5,641 nucleotides of DNA, from NCBI GenBank assembly GCA_003567095.1, contig PXAQ01000211.1, forward strand, positions 1-5,641. Reading direction: 5' to 3'. The position numbers and the translations under genes are program-made. Shown piece after piece: positions 5,328 to 5,641 of this stretch (position 1 is the first letter of the stretch; the number at the start of each line of letters is the position of its first letter). The DNA is from Phycisphaerae bacterium. Its GTDB lineage: Bacteria > Planctomycetota > Phycisphaerae > Sedimentisphaerales > Anaerohalosphaeraceae. The notes beneath the pieces were generated by a model that worked only from the letters and a program-made list of their open reading frames with translations, made no database searches and was not told the DNA's origin.

Positions 5328-5612
5328 ATGAATACATTACCGGTATATCTTAAAATCAGCGAGGGCACTCGCCCGACTGAACCGCATCTATGTTGGGTTT
5401 GTGCGCGATGTCCGTTCTGCGGCAAACGGCACGCACACGGCGCGGGGCGTATTGCAACGCCGAAGGACGTAAGGAAAAAATTAGGACACCGGGTCGCTCA
5501 TTGTCACAACGGCGATACATCCGGCTATGTTTTGGATTGGACAGGCGAGGTGAAAAATTTTGCCCCCCATATTGTCTTTAAGAATCGTCGAACCGTTCGG
5601 CGATCAAAATGA
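5328..5612 (+). CDS. Small zinc-ribbon-like protein
   Basis: 94 aa from ATG 5328, five nt after the primase stop, with GAGGA (5314-5318) inside the end of that gene. The core is CARCPFCGKRHAHGAG (25-40) followed by GHRVAHC (53-59) and GYVLDW (66-71): three closely spaced Cys, a fourth Cys downstream and several His, a pattern able to bind zinc. Similar C-P-x-C-G-x-x-H-x-H-G-x-G ... G-H-R-x-x-H-C proteins are common among uncharacterised phage and mobile-element genes. The C-terminus is basic (KNRRTVRRSK), suggesting nucleic-acid contact. It belongs to the replication operon by spacing and strand. The specific role is not known. Confidence 0.78.
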   Translation: MNTLPVYLKISEGTRPTEPHLCWVCARCPFCGKRHAHGAGRIATPKDVRKKLGHRVAHCHNGDTSGYVLDWTGEVKNFAPHIVFKNRRTVRRSK

Positions 5613-5636
5613 GTTTTTAAGAAAGCGAGGTAAACA

Positions 5637-5641
5637 ATGGA
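5637..5641 (+). CDS. Start of next operon gene (cut by window edge)
   Basis: ATG at 5637-5639 is preceded by GAGG at 5627-5630, six nt upstream, and follows the previous stop by 24 nt. Only five bases are present, so nothing can be said about the product; the spacing indicates that the operon continues. Confidence 0.45.

Overview
The window shows the edge of a mobile genetic element beside a core housekeeping gene. The chromosomal side is the start of kdsB (KDO cytidylyltransferase) on the minus strand, which marks a Gram-negative LPS-type host. The rest is on the plus strand: small, tightly packed genes of phage or integrative-element type. Several proteins (the AlpA-like HTH protein, the W-P-T-L-P tail at 799-1023, the winged-helix-like 277-aa protein) resemble families I associate with Planctomycetota, possibly Phycisphaerae. 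That taxonomic guess comes from recalled protein patterns, not from a search.

Layout: (1) 1-622, 5' part of kdsB, with a near-consensus promoter at 698-726 and a leader of about 70 nt. (2) 799-1023, an open frame with no usable start that looks like the C-terminal tail of a longer protein, perhaps an integrase. It opens at a perfect palindrome (800-814) and overlaps the next gene by ATGA. (3) 1020-1322, a 100-aa acidic-tailed small protein, weakly TnpV-like. (4) 1325-1533, an intergenic stretch with tandem hairpins, a good sigma70-type promoter (TGGACA-17-TAGAAT) and, starting at its predicted transcription start, about 165 nt that fold into two multi-helix domains: a candidate structured RNA or leader. 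(5) 1554-2387, a 277-aa protein of unknown function. (6) 2395-2427, an operator-like array of three alternating CCGTTA half-sites at 11-bp spacing. (7) 2474-5612, a compact operon: MerR-like HTH protein, AlpA-like HTH protein, winged-helix replication initiator, primase-helicase and a small zinc-ribbon-like protein. Another gene begins at 5637.

How it may work: the initiator gene carries at least five exact copies of TACTTGACC (four direct, one inverted) followed by a purine/AT-rich inverted repeat. This resembles lambda O, whose gene contains its own origin iterons. The gene directly downstream has a CHC2-type zinc finger, a TOPRIM fold and a RecA-like motor, so initiator, origin and primase-helicase form a self-contained replication module. 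The two small HTH proteins upstream, next to the CCGTTA array, would suit control of replication or excision. Taken together this fits a satellite-like or integrative replicating element inserted next to kdsB. No capsid, terminase, relaxase or complete integrase is visible, so its mode of transfer is unknown.
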